From Fibrobacter sp. (lineage in GTDB: Bacteria; Fibrobacterota; Fibrobacteria; Fibrobacterales; Fibrobacteraceae), in assembly GCA_024399065.1 (NCBI GenBank), contig JAKSIB010000003.1:123006-187005 (forward strand): DNA of 64,000 nucleotides, read 5' to 3'. Of this stretch, positions 17,766-26,701 are shown one piece after another (within the stretch, counting starts at the first letter, position 1; each line of letters starts with the position of its first letter). The notes beneath the pieces were generated by a model. The model did no database searches and was not told the origin of the DNA. It worked only from the letters and a program-made list of their open reading frames with translations. The position numbers were made by a program, and so were the translations under genes.

Positions 17766-19082
17766 CTAGAACTGTTCGAAGAACTTGTGCACTTCTTCAG
17801 GAACCCAGGTGCTCTGCCAGTTGCCGTTGTCGTAAGCAGTCCACTGATGGCCGCCATTCCAGCTGCACCACTTCACGGGGAAACGTTCGTCAACGTTCTT
17901 GAAGTCGTAGCAGAGATGGCCGGAACCGCCCACTTCCTGGGGTTTTTCGGAACTGGCGTCAGTAAACTGGCTGTCTCCATCGGAAGCCTTACCGTTCTTC
18001 TTGAGAACGCGGGGCAGTGCGCTTGTGAGGGCGGTGTTGTAGGGGCAGGTGCCGTCGTTCTTGCCGTGAACATTCATCCAGGCGATGGGCAGCTGCTTTT
18101 CAGTTCCGCTCTTGTGGGGTTCGTAAATGTTGTAGTCTGCCACAGCGTAGGTAACCACAGCACGGACTCTTTCCTGGAATTCTTCTGCCAGGGAGTAGCT
18201 GTACATGGAACCGAAGCTAAAGCCGGTGACGAATACGCGGGAGGTATCGATACAGTAGTTGTCTTCCATGGTGGTCAGCAGCTGATCGAAGAACTGGTGG
18301 TCCTTGTCGTCACCTCCACGCCAAGGGGCTTGCCACATGGCTCCGGATTCCTGTGTATCGCCGCGGGGAGAAACGAAGATGTAGTTTCCTTCGGTGTCCA
18401 ACTTCTGCTGGCCATAGTACGGAGACGGATGATCCTGGTCTGCGTAGTGGTGGACGAAGTCTTCGGCGTTGGAGCCCATGCAGTGCATGGCGAAGAGCAA
18501 CTTGTATGGCTTTTTGTTGTCGTAATTCTTGGGTAACGTGATGAAATATTCACGATCCAAGCCGGCTACGTTCATGGTAAAGCGATCGCCATTTTCAACG
18601 CTCTTGGTCTTCACCAAGGTAGAATTCTTGCCGCAACCTGCGCTGGGACGGGGCTTGTTCTTTAGAGCGTAACCGAATTTGTAGGTCTTTTCTCCCGGTT
18701 CAAGAACTGCCACGCTGGAACTAGAGGGAGCTGCAATTTCGCTGCTGGAACTGACAGGAGCCTTTGCACTGGAAGAACTCTTCGGAGCCTTTGCGCTGGA
18801 ACTTGCGGGAGCTTGTGCGCTAGAGCTTGTCGGTGCGGCAACGCTAGAGCTAGATGCTGCAGCCTGGATATCGGAACTTGACGCCGGAACCTGTACGTCT
18901 GCACTGGAAGCGGGCACCTGGGCGTCTGCGCTGGAGGTGAAATCCAAGATTTCTGCGGAGGAAGAAGAGTTTGCAGAAATATCGGGGTTGTTGATGGAAC
19001 CTGTACCGGTATCATCGCCACAGGCGACGAACATAGCAGAGGCCAGTAATACTGCGCCTGCAATGCCGAATTGCTTTTTCAT
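17766..19082 (-). CDS. Secreted lipoprotein esterase (CE1/PHB depolymerase-like)
   Basis: The protein starts with a lipoprotein signal (MFVACGDD), has a long Ser/Ala/Pro linker (about 30-125) made of repeated ASSS-type units, and ends with an alpha/beta-hydrolase domain (about 130-438). The nucleophile elbow is GFSFGSM and the catalytic histidine probably lies in WNGGHQWTAYDNGNW. The cysteine-rich, secreted PHB-depolymerase/feruloyl or acetyl-xylan esterase family is the best fit, which suits removal of side groups from plant cell walls. Single-gene unit with its own terminator. A palindrome GTAAACGTGCGTTTAC lies 124 bases before the start. Confidence 0.8.
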   Translation of the reverse strand: MKKQFGIAGAVLLASAMFVACGDDTGTGSINNPDISANSSSSAEILDFTSSADAQVPASSADVQVPASSSDIQAAASSSSVAAPTSSSAQAPASSSAKAPKSSSSAKAPVSSSSEIAAPSSSSVAVLEPGEKTYKFGYALKNKPRPSAGCGKNSTLVKTKSVENGDRFTMNVAGLDREYFITLPKNYDNKKPYKLLFAMHCMGSNAEDFVHHYADQDHPSPYYGQQKLDTEGNYIFVSPRGDTQESGAMWQAPWRGGDDKDHQFFDQLLTTMEDNYCIDTSRVFVTGFSFGSMYSYSLAEEFQERVRAVVTYAVADYNIYEPHKSGTEKQLPIAWMNVHGKNDGTCPYNTALTSALPRVLKKNGKASDGDSQFTDASSEKPQEVGGSGHLCYDFKNVDERFPVKWCSWNGGHQWTAYDNGNWQSTWVPEEVHKFFEQF

Positions 19083-19205
19083 TTTTACTCCTTTATTTTT
19101 TCCAAAACTCCGACGAAAAAATAATCATGAAGTGGCGTTTTTTCACTATTTTTGAGCTTTTGGCCTGTTTAAAATGTGTAAACCTGTGTAAGAATGAGTC
19201 GGCTG

Positions 19206-19221
19206 GTAAACGTGCGTTTAC
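19206..19221. promoter_or_regulatory. Perfect palindrome GTAAACGTGCGTTTAC
   Basis: Seven-base arms with a two-base centre in the 290-base region between the esterase and hsp20 genes. It is upstream of the esterase start and could be a regulator site. The rest of the region holds the hsp20 terminator and nothing else I can recognise. Confidence 0.45.
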
Positions 19222-19268
19222 AAATTGCTGTGCCCGTGCTTTTTTCCCGATTCTGAATAAAAACAAGA

Positions 19269-19298
19269 AGAGGCTCCGTAGTCGCCTACGGAACCTCT
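19269..19298 (-). terminator. Terminator of the hsp20 gene
   Basis: AGAGG-TCCGTAG pairs with CTACGGA-CCTCT around TCGC; on the minus strand it is followed by a T-rich stretch. Confidence 0.75.
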
Positions 19299-19372
19299 GA
19301 TGTATTTAAGGAGTACGATGAAAGGAGAAAATCTGCGCTTTTGAGGTGGCGCTAACCTTTGGTTTAGGGGGA

Positions 19373-19786
19373 CTATGCGATATTCAACTTACGGGCACCT
19401 GCCTGCTGTTTCTTGGTCAAGGTGAATGCGAGGATTCCGTTTTCAAGGGACACCTGGATGTTTTCCAAGTCGATGTCTTCGGCAAGGCGGAAGCTACGTT
19501 CGTAGTTGACCTTGTTATCCTTACGTTCGCGGGATGCCTTGACGGTAAGGATGTTCTTTTCAATCTGTACGTCGAGGGCTTCCTTCTTGACGCCCGGAAG
19601 TTCCACTTCCAGCATGAAGCCGTTCTCGATTTCGTAGTAGTCAGCCTTGGGGCAGTAGGTGTATTCGCGCTTGACGCATTCAGCGTTGTCGGCCTTTTCG
19701 GTTGCAGCGTTGTTGATGCTGTTCAGGCTGTCGATGATGTTCTGAAGGCTGTAGAATGCGGTGGGGATGACGTTTGCGTTAATCAT
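19373..19786 (-). CDS. Small heat-shock protein (Hsp20/alpha-crystallin)
   Basis: The 137-residue protein is one alpha-crystallin domain (about 40-130) with GFMLEVELPGVKKEALDV, ILTVKASR and the family-defining SLENGILAFTL, preceded by a short N-terminal arm. Such proteins are ATP-independent chaperones that hold unfolded proteins in the cytoplasm. The start follows AGGTAAAATATT. The upstream region has a textbook sigma-54 promoter and a palindrome about 110 bases farther up, so expression may depend on RpoN and an enhancer-binding activator. Confidence 0.92.
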   Translation of the reverse strand: MINANVIPTAFYSLQNIIDSLNSINNAATEKADNAECVKREYTYCPKADYYEIENGFMLEVELPGVKKEALDVQIEKNILTVKASRERKDNKVNYERSFRLAEDIDLENIQVSLENGILAFTLTKKQQAGARKLNIA

Positions 19787-19863
19787 AATATTTTACCTCT
19801 TTGTTTGAGTTGCGGGCTTGGCGTTCGTCGTGGCCCATTGTTTTTTGCTTTACGCCCTACCTA

Positions 19864-19881
19864 TTGCAAACCCCGTGCCAA
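19864..19881 (-). promoter_or_regulatory. Sigma-54 (-24/-12) promoter of hsp20
   Basis: On the minus strand the sequence TTGGCACGGGGTTTGCAA matches the TGGCAC-N5-TTGCA consensus, with GG and GC separated by exactly 10 bases. The predicted start site leaves a leader of about 65 bases before the hsp20 ATG. Confidence 0.75.
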
Positions 19882-19985
19882 CTTTTCGGAATGGCTTTGA
19901 AAAATGATGAAAACAATGATTTTTTCGTGATTTTTAGAAAACCATGATCGTCTTGATGTGGGTGTGGTTCATTCGGAAACGCGGG

Positions 19986-20005
19986 ATGTTTCACCTGCGA
20001 AACAT
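19986..20005. promoter_or_regulatory. Candidate enhancer (UAS) for the sigma-54 promoter
   Basis: ATGTTTCACCTGCGAAACAT has perfect 7-base arms (ATGTTTC/GAAACAT) and lies about 105 bases upstream of the sigma-54 -24 element, the usual distance for an enhancer-binding protein site. It could alternatively belong to the divergent MATE gene. Confidence 0.5.
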
Positions 20006-20052
20006 GGGGCGTTTAATAATGCGATTGTTTGAAAATATCCAAAGCCCGTTGT

Positions 20053-20069
20053 TTTATTCTAAATTTATG
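20053..20069 (+). promoter_or_regulatory. Promoter-like TTATTCTAAATTT before the MATE gene
   Basis: TTTTATTCTAAATTTATGG lies a few bases before the ATG at 20072 and there is no ribosome-binding sequence between them. It fits the recurring element of this genome. Confidence 0.35.
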
Positions 20070-20071
20070 GT

Positions 20072-21418
20072 ATGCCGCGCAACTTATATGAAGGAAGTAT
20101 TCTCAAGAACATCGGGATCTTTTCCATCCCGTTTCTGATTTCCAATTTCCTTCAGACTCTTTACGGCATGGCCGACTTGTTTATCGTGGGCCAGTTTACG
20201 GATGCCGCTGGCATTACCGCCGTTGCCGTGGGAAGCCAGGTCATGCATTTTGTGACGGTGATCCTGGTGGGCCTCACCATGGGCTCCACGGTGCTGATCA
20301 GCCAGGCGGTGGGGGCAAAGCGCAACCGGAGCATTTCCAGGATTCTTGGTAACACGACCCTCGTGTTCTGCGTTCTGGCGGTTTTGTTGATGGCGCTGCT
20401 GCTGGTATTCTGCCCCCAGATCGTGTCCTTGCTTTCGACGCCCACCGAGGCGGTGGAAGGTACCGTAAACTATTTGATTATCTGCTTCCTCGGGATTCCT
20501 TTCATTACGGCCTACAACGTAATTGCCGCAGCCTTCCGCGGGCTTGGCGATACCAAGAGCCCCATGTATTTCATTACGGTAGCCTGCGTCCTGAATATTG
20601 CGTTGGACTACCTCTTCATCGGGGGGCTGCAGATGGGCGCCTCGGGGGCCGCTGTCGCTACCATCGTCTCCCAGACTTTCAGTGTAGCCCTGTCCCTTTG
20701 GGCCATCAAGTACTCCCGCCGGGTGAATTTCGGCGTACGCCTTGCCCGCAAGGATTTCAAGCCTCATAAGGCCCTCCTGGCCGCCATTGCAAAAATCGGC
20801 ATTCCGGTGGCCGCCCAGGATGGCTTCATCCAGGTCTCCTTCCTGTTCATTACGTTGATCGCAAACTCCCGCGGTCTTGAAATCGCAGCCGCCGTCGGTG
20901 TGGTGGAAAAGATCATCTGCTTCCTTTTCCTCGTCCCGTCCGCCATGCTGTCCACGGTTTCCGCAGTCAGCGCACAGAACATCGGCGCCGGAAGCTACGA
21001 CCGCGCCCGCAAAACCCTCTACTGCGGTATGGGAATCGCCGCAGGCTTCGGCCTTTTCTGTGGAATACTCTTCCAGTTCATTTCCGAACCGGTGCTGGCT
21101 CTGTTCACGGAAGACCCCAAGGTTATCGTTTTCGGCACCCAGTACCTTCACGCCTACGTCTTTGATTGCATGGTGGCCGGCATCCATTTCTGCTTCAGCG
21201 GATACTTCTGCGCCTGCGGACGATCCATCATATCCTTCGTCCACAACGCCATTTCCATTGTCACCCTGCGCGTGCCTGGGGCCTATTTCGCCTCCGTCTG
21301 GTATCCGGATACCCTTTTCCCCATGGGTATCGCCACCTTGACCGGCTCCTTCCTGTCAGTGGTCATTTGCGCCGTTGTCTATTTTTCCATAAAGTCGCCT
21401 AAATCACATATAAAATAG
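20072..21418 (+). CDS. MATE-family multidrug/cation exporter
   Basis: The 448-residue protein has about twelve membrane segments and the paired MatE domains, with the typical first-helix region FSIPFLISNFLQTLYGMADLFIVGQF and the second-half equivalent AQDGFIQVSFLFITLIANSRG. MATE proteins export cationic compounds using Na+ or H+ gradients. The start is the ATG after TTTATGGT and lacks a Shine-Dalgarno sequence. Gene stands alone. Confidence 0.9.
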   Translation: MPRNLYEGSILKNIGIFSIPFLISNFLQTLYGMADLFIVGQFTDAAGITAVAVGSQVMHFVTVILVGLTMGSTVLISQAVGAKRNRSISRILGNTTLVFCVLAVLLMALLLVFCPQIVSLLSTPTEAVEGTVNYLIICFLGIPFITAYNVIAAAFRGLGDTKSPMYFITVACVLNIALDYLFIGGLQMGASGAAVATIVSQTFSVALSLWAIKYSRRVNFGVRLARKDFKPHKALLAAIAKIGIPVAAQDGFIQVSFLFITLIANSRGLEIAAAVGVVEKIICFLFLVPSAMLSTVSAVSAQNIGAGSYDRARKTLYCGMGIAAGFGLFCGILFQFISEPVLALFTEDPKVIVFGTQYLHAYVFDCMVAGIHFCFSGYFCACGRSIISFVHNAISIVTLRVPGAYFASVWYPDTLFPMGIATLTGSFLSVVICAVVYFSIKSPKSHIK

Positions 21419-21495
21419 CCCAGGGCTACTTCCCACTCCAAAAAAGTTTATATTTCTCTTACAATTGAGTGTGTGATTTTGTTTTGGAGGCCCCT

Positions 21496-24471
21496 TTGTC
21501 TCTTTTCTTGGTTGAGTATATAATTGCATCTTTGGTGATTGCCGCCATCGATGTCATTTTAGCATCTATGTCCTTTAAAAAGGGTGGCGTCCAGGGTCGT
21601 GCCTTGGGGTCCACCTGCGTCGGCTGCGCCCTGGTGGACCTGAGCTACCTGGTCAGCTGCCTCAGCGACAACTATTTCGTGTTCTCCTGCATGTCCAGCA
21701 TCTACTTTGTGTGCATAGACATCATGCTGATCAGTCTTGTGATATTTGTTTGTGACTTTTGTAAGTTGAAACAATCCATGGTTGGTGCGGGCCACTTTAA
21801 ACTTGCTCACGCCTTCATTGCCCTTGATATTATATTCTTTGCAATCAACCCCTTCTGGGAAGTGGCTGTCAGCTATGTGCCCCGTGCAACGGAATTTGCC
21901 AAGTACAGCTACGATATGCACTTCTGGTTCTATGCACATTTGGCATTCTGCTATGCCATGGTGGCGACCTGTGTCTATTTCTTGATCTATAAGCTGGTCA
22001 GGGTTCCTCTGGAATACAAGAGGCAGTATTTGTATGCCGTGTTTGGCGTTGTCGCTATCGTTGCAATCAATGGCGTCTTCCTATTCTTGCCGGGTCTTTC
22101 TGTTTACAACTTCCTGGACTACTCCATTCTTGGCTATAGCCTTGGCGCGTATGTTTTCTATTGGGCTTGCTTCCAGTATTCCACCAAGGGTATGATGAAA
22201 CTGTTCAAGATGAGTGTTTTTGAAAATATCGACCAGGGCTTGGTGTTGTTTGATTATGTAGGCCAATTGATTTTGCATAATGACATGGCCGACCGCCAGT
22301 GGCCTGATGTCAAAATGACTGAATTGATGAAGATCGAAGATTTCAAGAAGTTGTGCAACATTGAAATCGACCCCAAGGTGGAATCCTGTGTGCTACAGTG
22401 CTATGTTGAAGTCAATGGAGAAAACAAGCCTCTGCGCTGTGAATACAGAACCTTAAAAAATAAACGTGGACGGGTCATTGGTAACCTGTTTACCTTCTCC
22501 AACGCAACCCTTGCCACAGACCCGTTGACCGGTTTCCACAACTGGGACGACTTCTGCTACTTCATAGATGAAACTAAGGAAAAGAGAAGTGCTCCTGTTG
22601 TTGTCGCTGCTTGTGACATTATGGGACTTTCCTTTGTGAACTCCACGAAGGGCCGCCATTTTGGTGACCAGAAGATAAAAGTCTTGGCAGACTTGCTTAG
22701 AAAGCATTTTCCCAGGGATTCCTACTTTGTTCGCGGCCAAGATGTGAACTTGATCGTTATCCAGGTCGTGGGGGACGAGAGCTCTGCTATCGAAAGTATT
22801 GAAAAGGTCAAGGCGGAATTTGATTTGGCGCTTCAATATGCCACGAATTATGTACCTAGTAGTGTAGATGTCTCTGATGGTATAGCGGAAGCAATCAAGG
22901 GCCTGAAACAGAAAAAACTTCTGGACAAGGGCTCCAGCCATTCCGTGATTTTGAATTCCCTGGTGCAGGCCCTGCAGGAATGCGACCCTGATACCGAGGA
23001 ACACGTCCGCAGGACCCAGGCCATGGGTGCCGCCCTCGGTAAGCGTATCGGCCTTAGCGATGTTCAACAGAGTGATCTTTCCTTGCTTTGCCTGCTTCAT
23101 GACATCGGTAAGATCGGTGTTCCTTTGGAAATTTTGAATAAGCCGGGCAAGCTCACTTCCGAGGAATGGGATGTGCTCCGTTCCCACGCTACCAAGGGTT
23201 ACCAGATTGCAAATAGCTCCACGGAACTTTGCGGCATTGCGGAAATGATCTTGCACCATCACGAACGCTGGGACGGCGCTGGCTACCCCGATGGCTTGAG
23301 TCGTGAATCCATTCCGCTGCTTTCCCGTGTGATTGCGGTGGTGGATGCCTACGACGCCATGGTAAATGACCGCGCCTATCGCCCTGCATTGCCTCAGGAT
23401 GTGGCCATCAACGAATTGAAGCGTTGTGCAGGTTCCCAGTTCGATCCGGGTATTGTTTCTGAATTTATCCAGCTGCTGGAAAGCCTCCCGAAGAAACCGG
23501 AAACCGTCAAGAAGGTTTCTGAAGAAGCCCAGTCCTTGGTTCGCGAAGAATTGAATCAGGGTGTCGAACCTTCCAGAACCCATACTGTCCATAACTTGAA
23601 CTTTAGCCGCTATGTGGTGGATGAACAGTTCAATATCGTAAGCGTGGACAAGGCCTTTGAAAAGTTGACAGGCTTTACTGCGGATGAAGTTCGTGACAGC
23701 CACATGAACCACATGCAGTTGATCCCCGAAGAAGACCGTACGGAATACATGGGTCTTGTGATGGAAGAAACTGCAAAGCGTCCCCAGGCGTTCTTTGAAC
23801 ATCGTCTTGTCCGTAAGGACGGAACCATTATCTATGTGTTCTGCATGGGTCGCCAGTTCTATGACTCGGCAGCCCGTGCCGGTCGTTCCGAAATTATCGT
23901 GACAGATGCGTCTACAACGTATAGCCTGCGAGTCATGGCTGACGTGGAACGTAACAAGGCTAAGCGCCGCGAAAGTGAAATTGAAAATGCGTTCCGTAGG
24001 GATTCCTTGACTGGTGTGCTTACCCGCCCGGCTTTCAAGAACGATACGGAGTTCAAGCTGCTTGAGGGCAAGACTAAGGTCATGCTCCTGATGATCGATG
24101 TGGACCATTTCAAGGAATACAACGATACCTACGGTCACGTTGCCGGTGATGAATTCCTGGCGCTTGTGGGGCAGACTTTGAACTCAACACTACGTCGTGA
24201 TGATATTGCTGGCCGTATGGGTGGTGATGAGTTTGCCGCAGCCCTCTTCTTCTCGAAGGAATGCACTGACGAATTCATGTACCAGCGTGCCCAGCAGATC
24301 TTTGACAAGATAAACATGGTGCTCTCCATGAATCCCAATGCCACCAGCCTCTCCATGGGTGCTGTCATTGCAGATGACGAACTCAACTCCTTCAACGAAC
24401 TTTACGAATGCGCAGACAAACGCCTGTACAAGTCCAAGGAAGGCGGCCGTTCCAGACTGTCTGTTTCCTAA
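21496..24471 (+). CDS. Large c-di-GMP protein: 7TM - degenerate GGDEF - HD-GYP - PAS - GGDEF
   Basis: I chose the TTG at 21496 because GGAGG lies six bases before it; a frame from 21469 would add nine residues. The 991-residue protein has about seven membrane helices (1-235), a degenerate GGDEF domain (about 335-465: TDPLTGFHNWDDF, but RGQDVN where GGDEF should be), an HD-GYP phosphodiesterase domain (about 480-665: LLHDIGKIGVP, ILHHHERWDGAGYP), a PAS domain (about 695-820: FEKLTGFTADEV), and an intact GGDEF domain (about 835-990: GRMGGDEFAAA). It should both make and degrade c-di-GMP under sensory control, with the degenerate domain possibly a nucleotide-sensing module. Confidence 0.88.
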   Translation: MSLFLVEYIIASLVIAAIDVILASMSFKKGGVQGRALGSTCVGCALVDLSYLVSCLSDNYFVFSCMSSIYFVCIDIMLISLVIFVCDFCKLKQSMVGAGHFKLAHAFIALDIIFFAINPFWEVAVSYVPRATEFAKYSYDMHFWFYAHLAFCYAMVATCVYFLIYKLVRVPLEYKRQYLYAVFGVVAIVAINGVFLFLPGLSVYNFLDYSILGYSLGAYVFYWACFQYSTKGMMKLFKMSVFENIDQGLVLFDYVGQLILHNDMADRQWPDVKMTELMKIEDFKKLCNIEIDPKVESCVLQCYVEVNGENKPLRCEYRTLKNKRGRVIGNLFTFSNATLATDPLTGFHNWDDFCYFIDETKEKRSAPVVVAACDIMGLSFVNSTKGRHFGDQKIKVLADLLRKHFPRDSYFVRGQDVNLIVIQVVGDESSAIESIEKVKAEFDLALQYATNYVPSSVDVSDGIAEAIKGLKQKKLLDKGSSHSVILNSLVQALQECDPDTEEHVRRTQAMGAALGKRIGLSDVQQSDLSLLCLLHDIGKIGVPLEILNKPGKLTSEEWDVLRSHATKGYQIANSSTELCGIAEMILHHHERWDGAGYPDGLSRESIPLLSRVIAVVDAYDAMVNDRAYRPALPQDVAINELKRCAGSQFDPGIVSEFIQLLESLPKKPETVKKVSEEAQSLVREELNQGVEPSRTHTVHNLNFSRYVVDEQFNIVSVDKAFEKLTGFTADEVRDSHMNHMQLIPEEDRTEYMGLVMEETAKRPQAFFEHRLVRKDGTIIYVFCMGRQFYDSAARAGRSEIIVTDASTTYSLRVMADVERNKAKRRESEIENAFRRDSLTGVLTRPAFKNDTEFKLLEGKTKVMLLMIDVDHFKEYNDTYGHVAGDEFLALVGQTLNSTLRRDDIAGRMGGDEFAAALFFSKECTDEFMYQRAQQIFDKINMVLSMNPNATSLSMGAVIADDELNSFNELYECADKRLYKSKEGGRSRLSVS

Positions 24472-24500
24472 GACGCAAGAACGCCTAGTCGCATTAAACA

Positions 24501-24533
24501 AAAAGGGCCGCTTTGAAAGCGGACCTTTTTTTG
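24501..24533 (+). terminator. Terminator between convergent genes
   Basis: AAAGG-CCGCTTT pairs with AAAGCGG-CCTTT and is followed by T's. It serves the c-di-GMP gene and possibly the convergent TolC-like gene. Confidence 0.8.
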
Positions 24534-24552
24534 TTTGTTCAAAACCTTTTAG

Positions 24553-25917
24553 TTAATCCATCTTGCCCAAGTACAGGTCGATAAGCTTTCGTGCCAGGAG
24601 GCTTGTGTACTTGGCGTTGGTCAATGTGACCTTTGCGTTTTCCAAGCTGTTCTTCTGGGAAAGATAGTCGGTGTAGGTGAGGGCGCCTGCGTTGCGCTGT
24701 TCCTCGGCGACGGCCATGGCTTCGGTTTCCGCTTCGACTTGAAGTGCTGCGGCCTTCCATTGCATATCGGCGCTCATTGCATTCAGGTAAAGTTTTTCCA
24801 CATTGTTTTCGAGATTCTTGGAAGATTCTCTGAGGGACATCTGGGATTCAGCTTCGTTGATCTGGGCCTGAAGGACTTTGTTTGCAGTTGCTCCGCGATC
24901 GACCAGCGGAATGTTGATGCCGAGAGAAATGGAATGCTGGTAGTTGCTTTTGAGCTGGCGTACAAAGCGGTTCTCGTTTTTCTGATCAACATCAGTGTCA
25001 ATGACGGGGGTGACGGTGGTCTGGTTTGCGGTTCCTTCGGTATGCCATGCGCGGATGCCGGAGCCGGCGTTTGCGCCGAGGGATACGGTGATGGAGCTAT
25101 TCTTGCTTGCCACCTTGGTGTTCTTCTGGGCGACCTGGATGGCGATACTGTCGGATTTCAGGCCCGGATTCACCTTGCGGATGTCGGCCAGCAGCTGATC
25201 GTAGGGTGGAATGGCTTCCAGGGAGTCGGGGGAGGTCAGCTCCGCATTGGGGTCAGTGATTTCAATTTCTTCGTTGGCGGGCAGTTCCATCAACTGGCGA
25301 AGGGTGGTCTTGGCGGAATTCACGCTGAGTTCCGCGCTAAGCTTTGCCACCTGCTTTTGCATCACGTTGGACTGGGATTGGGTCAAGTCCTTCTTGGTGA
25401 TGGATCCTGCTTCAAAAAGCTTGGTATAGTTTTCAAACTCGGCCTGGGCAAGTTCCACGGAGGCGTTGGCGGTAATCAGCTTTTCCTGGGCGGCAAGCAG
25501 GTTCATGTAGGCGTTGAGGATGTTTTCCTGAACGTTACGCTCGGTCTGCTTGGTGGACTGCTGTACGGCCTGCTTGTTCAATTCGCTTGACTCTGTGTTC
25601 AAGGAGGTAACACCGCCGTCCCAGATGGTCCAGGAGCCGCTCAATCCAAAACTCAGGCTGTAATGGTCCTTGGCGCCGTTGTTGAAGGGGTTGTCGGAGA
25701 GGGTGTTGTTGATGTTTGCGCTAACAGAAGGATAGCGGCTAATCTTGTTCTGCTGGATGGAAATGTCGGCCGCCTGTTCGCGGAGGCTTGCAATTTCCAT
25801 GGAGAGGCTCTTGGCCTTGGCCTGCTTCAGGCAGTCTTCCAGAGTCCAGGTGCCACCGGCAAAGAGCGCGGAGGTACTGACAAGAAGTCCAAAAATGATC
25901 GATTTCTGATTAATCAT
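24553..25917 (-). CDS. TolC-family outer-membrane efflux protein
   Basis: The 454-residue protein has a signal peptide (LLVSTSALFAGG) and two outer-membrane-efflux repeats (about 25-215 and 240-450) with long alpha-helical heptads and periodic features such as NAYMNLLAAQEKLITANASVE and EEQRNAGALTYTDYLSQKN. TolC homologues form trimeric export ducts with an inner-membrane pump. No membrane-fusion protein or pump gene is adjacent, so its partner must be elsewhere (the MacB-type pair at 40250-42222 also lacks an outer-membrane partner). Confidence 0.85.
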   Translation of the reverse strand: MINQKSIIFGLLVSTSALFAGGTWTLEDCLKQAKAKSLSMEIASLREQAADISIQQNKISRYPSVSANINNTLSDNPFNNGAKDHYSLSFGLSGSWTIWDGGVTSLNTESSELNKQAVQQSTKQTERNVQENILNAYMNLLAAQEKLITANASVELAQAEFENYTKLFEAGSITKKDLTQSQSNVMQKQVAKLSAELSVNSAKTTLRQLMELPANEEIEITDPNAELTSPDSLEAIPPYDQLLADIRKVNPGLKSDSIAIQVAQKNTKVASKNSSITVSLGANAGSGIRAWHTEGTANQTTVTPVIDTDVDQKNENRFVRQLKSNYQHSISLGINIPLVDRGATANKVLQAQINEAESQMSLRESSKNLENNVEKLYLNAMSADMQWKAAALQVEAETEAMAVAEEQRNAGALTYTDYLSQKNSLENAKVTLTNAKYTSLLARKLIDLYLGKMD

Positions 25918-25959
25918 GCTTTTTTGATGCCTGAGTTCTTAGTTTGGTTGCAAAATATA

Positions 25960-25990
25960 AAAAAAGGCCTCCATTCCTGGAGACCTTTTC
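25960..25990 (-). terminator. Terminator of tRNA-Val
   Basis: AAGG-CTCC pairs with GGAG-CCTT; on the minus strand it is followed by TTTTTT, immediately after the tRNA. Confidence 0.75.
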
Positions 25991-25993
25991 AAG

Positions 25994-26068
25994 TGGACGG
26001 TATTGGATTTGAACCAATGACCTCTGCCGTGTGAAAGCAGCGCTCTAAACCAACTGAGCTAACCGTCC
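25994..26068 (-). tRNA. tRNA-Val (anticodon CAC)
   Basis: The minus strand folds into a complete cloverleaf: acceptor GGACGGT/ACCGTCC, D arm GCTC...GAGC, anticodon stem CTGCT/GGCAG with loop TTCACAC, and T arm ATTGG-TTCAAAT-CCAAT. The anticodon CAC reads the valine codon GTG. The discriminator base is A and CCA is not encoded. Confidence 0.9.
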
Positions 26069-26131
26069 GAGGTGAGACCAAATATATAAACCTTTTAAAA
26101 GGTTGTCAAGATATTGGCCCCTAGGACAAAA

Positions 26132-26596
26132 TTACAGATATTTATCTTCGGCGGCTCTGAGGATGGTGAGGAAGTCTGCCGGGGTCTTGGATGCGATCAA
26201 ATCCTTACGGACACCGCCATCGGCCAGGAGGCGGCTGACGGAGGACAGGGCCTTGAGGTGCGGTCCAACAGTGTTTCCCGGGCTTACGATGAGGATGATG
26301 AGGTAGACCGGTTCGCCATCGAAGGAGGCGAAGTCCAGGCCGTTTTCGATGGTTGCTGCCACCATGCACATACGGTCGACGTAGTCGATCTTGGCGTGGG
26401 GGACGGCCAGACCGCAACCGATACCGGTGGAGCGGCTCTGTTCACGATTCCATACGGCGTCAAAAATTTCGGCGCGGTGATCCAGCTTGTAGGCACTGCA
26501 GAGGGTGTCTACCAGTTCGTTCAGGATTGCTTCCTTGGTCGTGCTAGAAGAGTTGATCAAGATGCAATTGTCTACAAACCTTTCGGAAAGACGCAT
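26132..26596 (-). CDS. PTS IIA protein (PtsN/fructose-type EIIA)
   Basis: The 154-residue protein is a single EIIA domain of the fructose/nitrogen type. The phosphorylated histidine is in the GLAVPHAKI motif, preceded by WNREQSRSTGIGCG. No membrane IIB/IIC component is nearby, which favours a regulatory role like PtsN rather than sugar uptake. The start follows AAGGA at a rather long distance. Confidence 0.85.
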   Translation of the reverse strand: MRLSERFVDNCILINSSSTTKEAILNELVDTLCSAYKLDHRAEIFDAVWNREQSRSTGIGCGLAVPHAKIDYVDRMCMVAATIENGLDFASFDGEPVYLIILIVSPGNTVGPHLKALSSVSRLLADGGVRKDLIASKTPADFLTILRAAEDKYL

Positions 26597-26701
26597 AGAT
26601 TTAATTTTCCTTATGAAATTCTTTGTAAAGGATATTTAGCAAATAATCCCCGCTTTTACGAGGGGGCTAGTGCATTTGTATTATGAAAATAATAAAAACC
26701 T

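Noticed and set aside
20072..21418. Possible horizontal transfer of the MATE gene because of a seemingly GC-richer codon choice
   Set aside because: I could not measure composition reliably by eye and no mobile element flanks the gene.
25994..26068. tRNA read as tRNA-Glu because of TTTC in the loop
   Set aside because: Only the CTGCT/GGCAG stem pairs fully, which places CAC at the anticodon and gives tRNA-Val.
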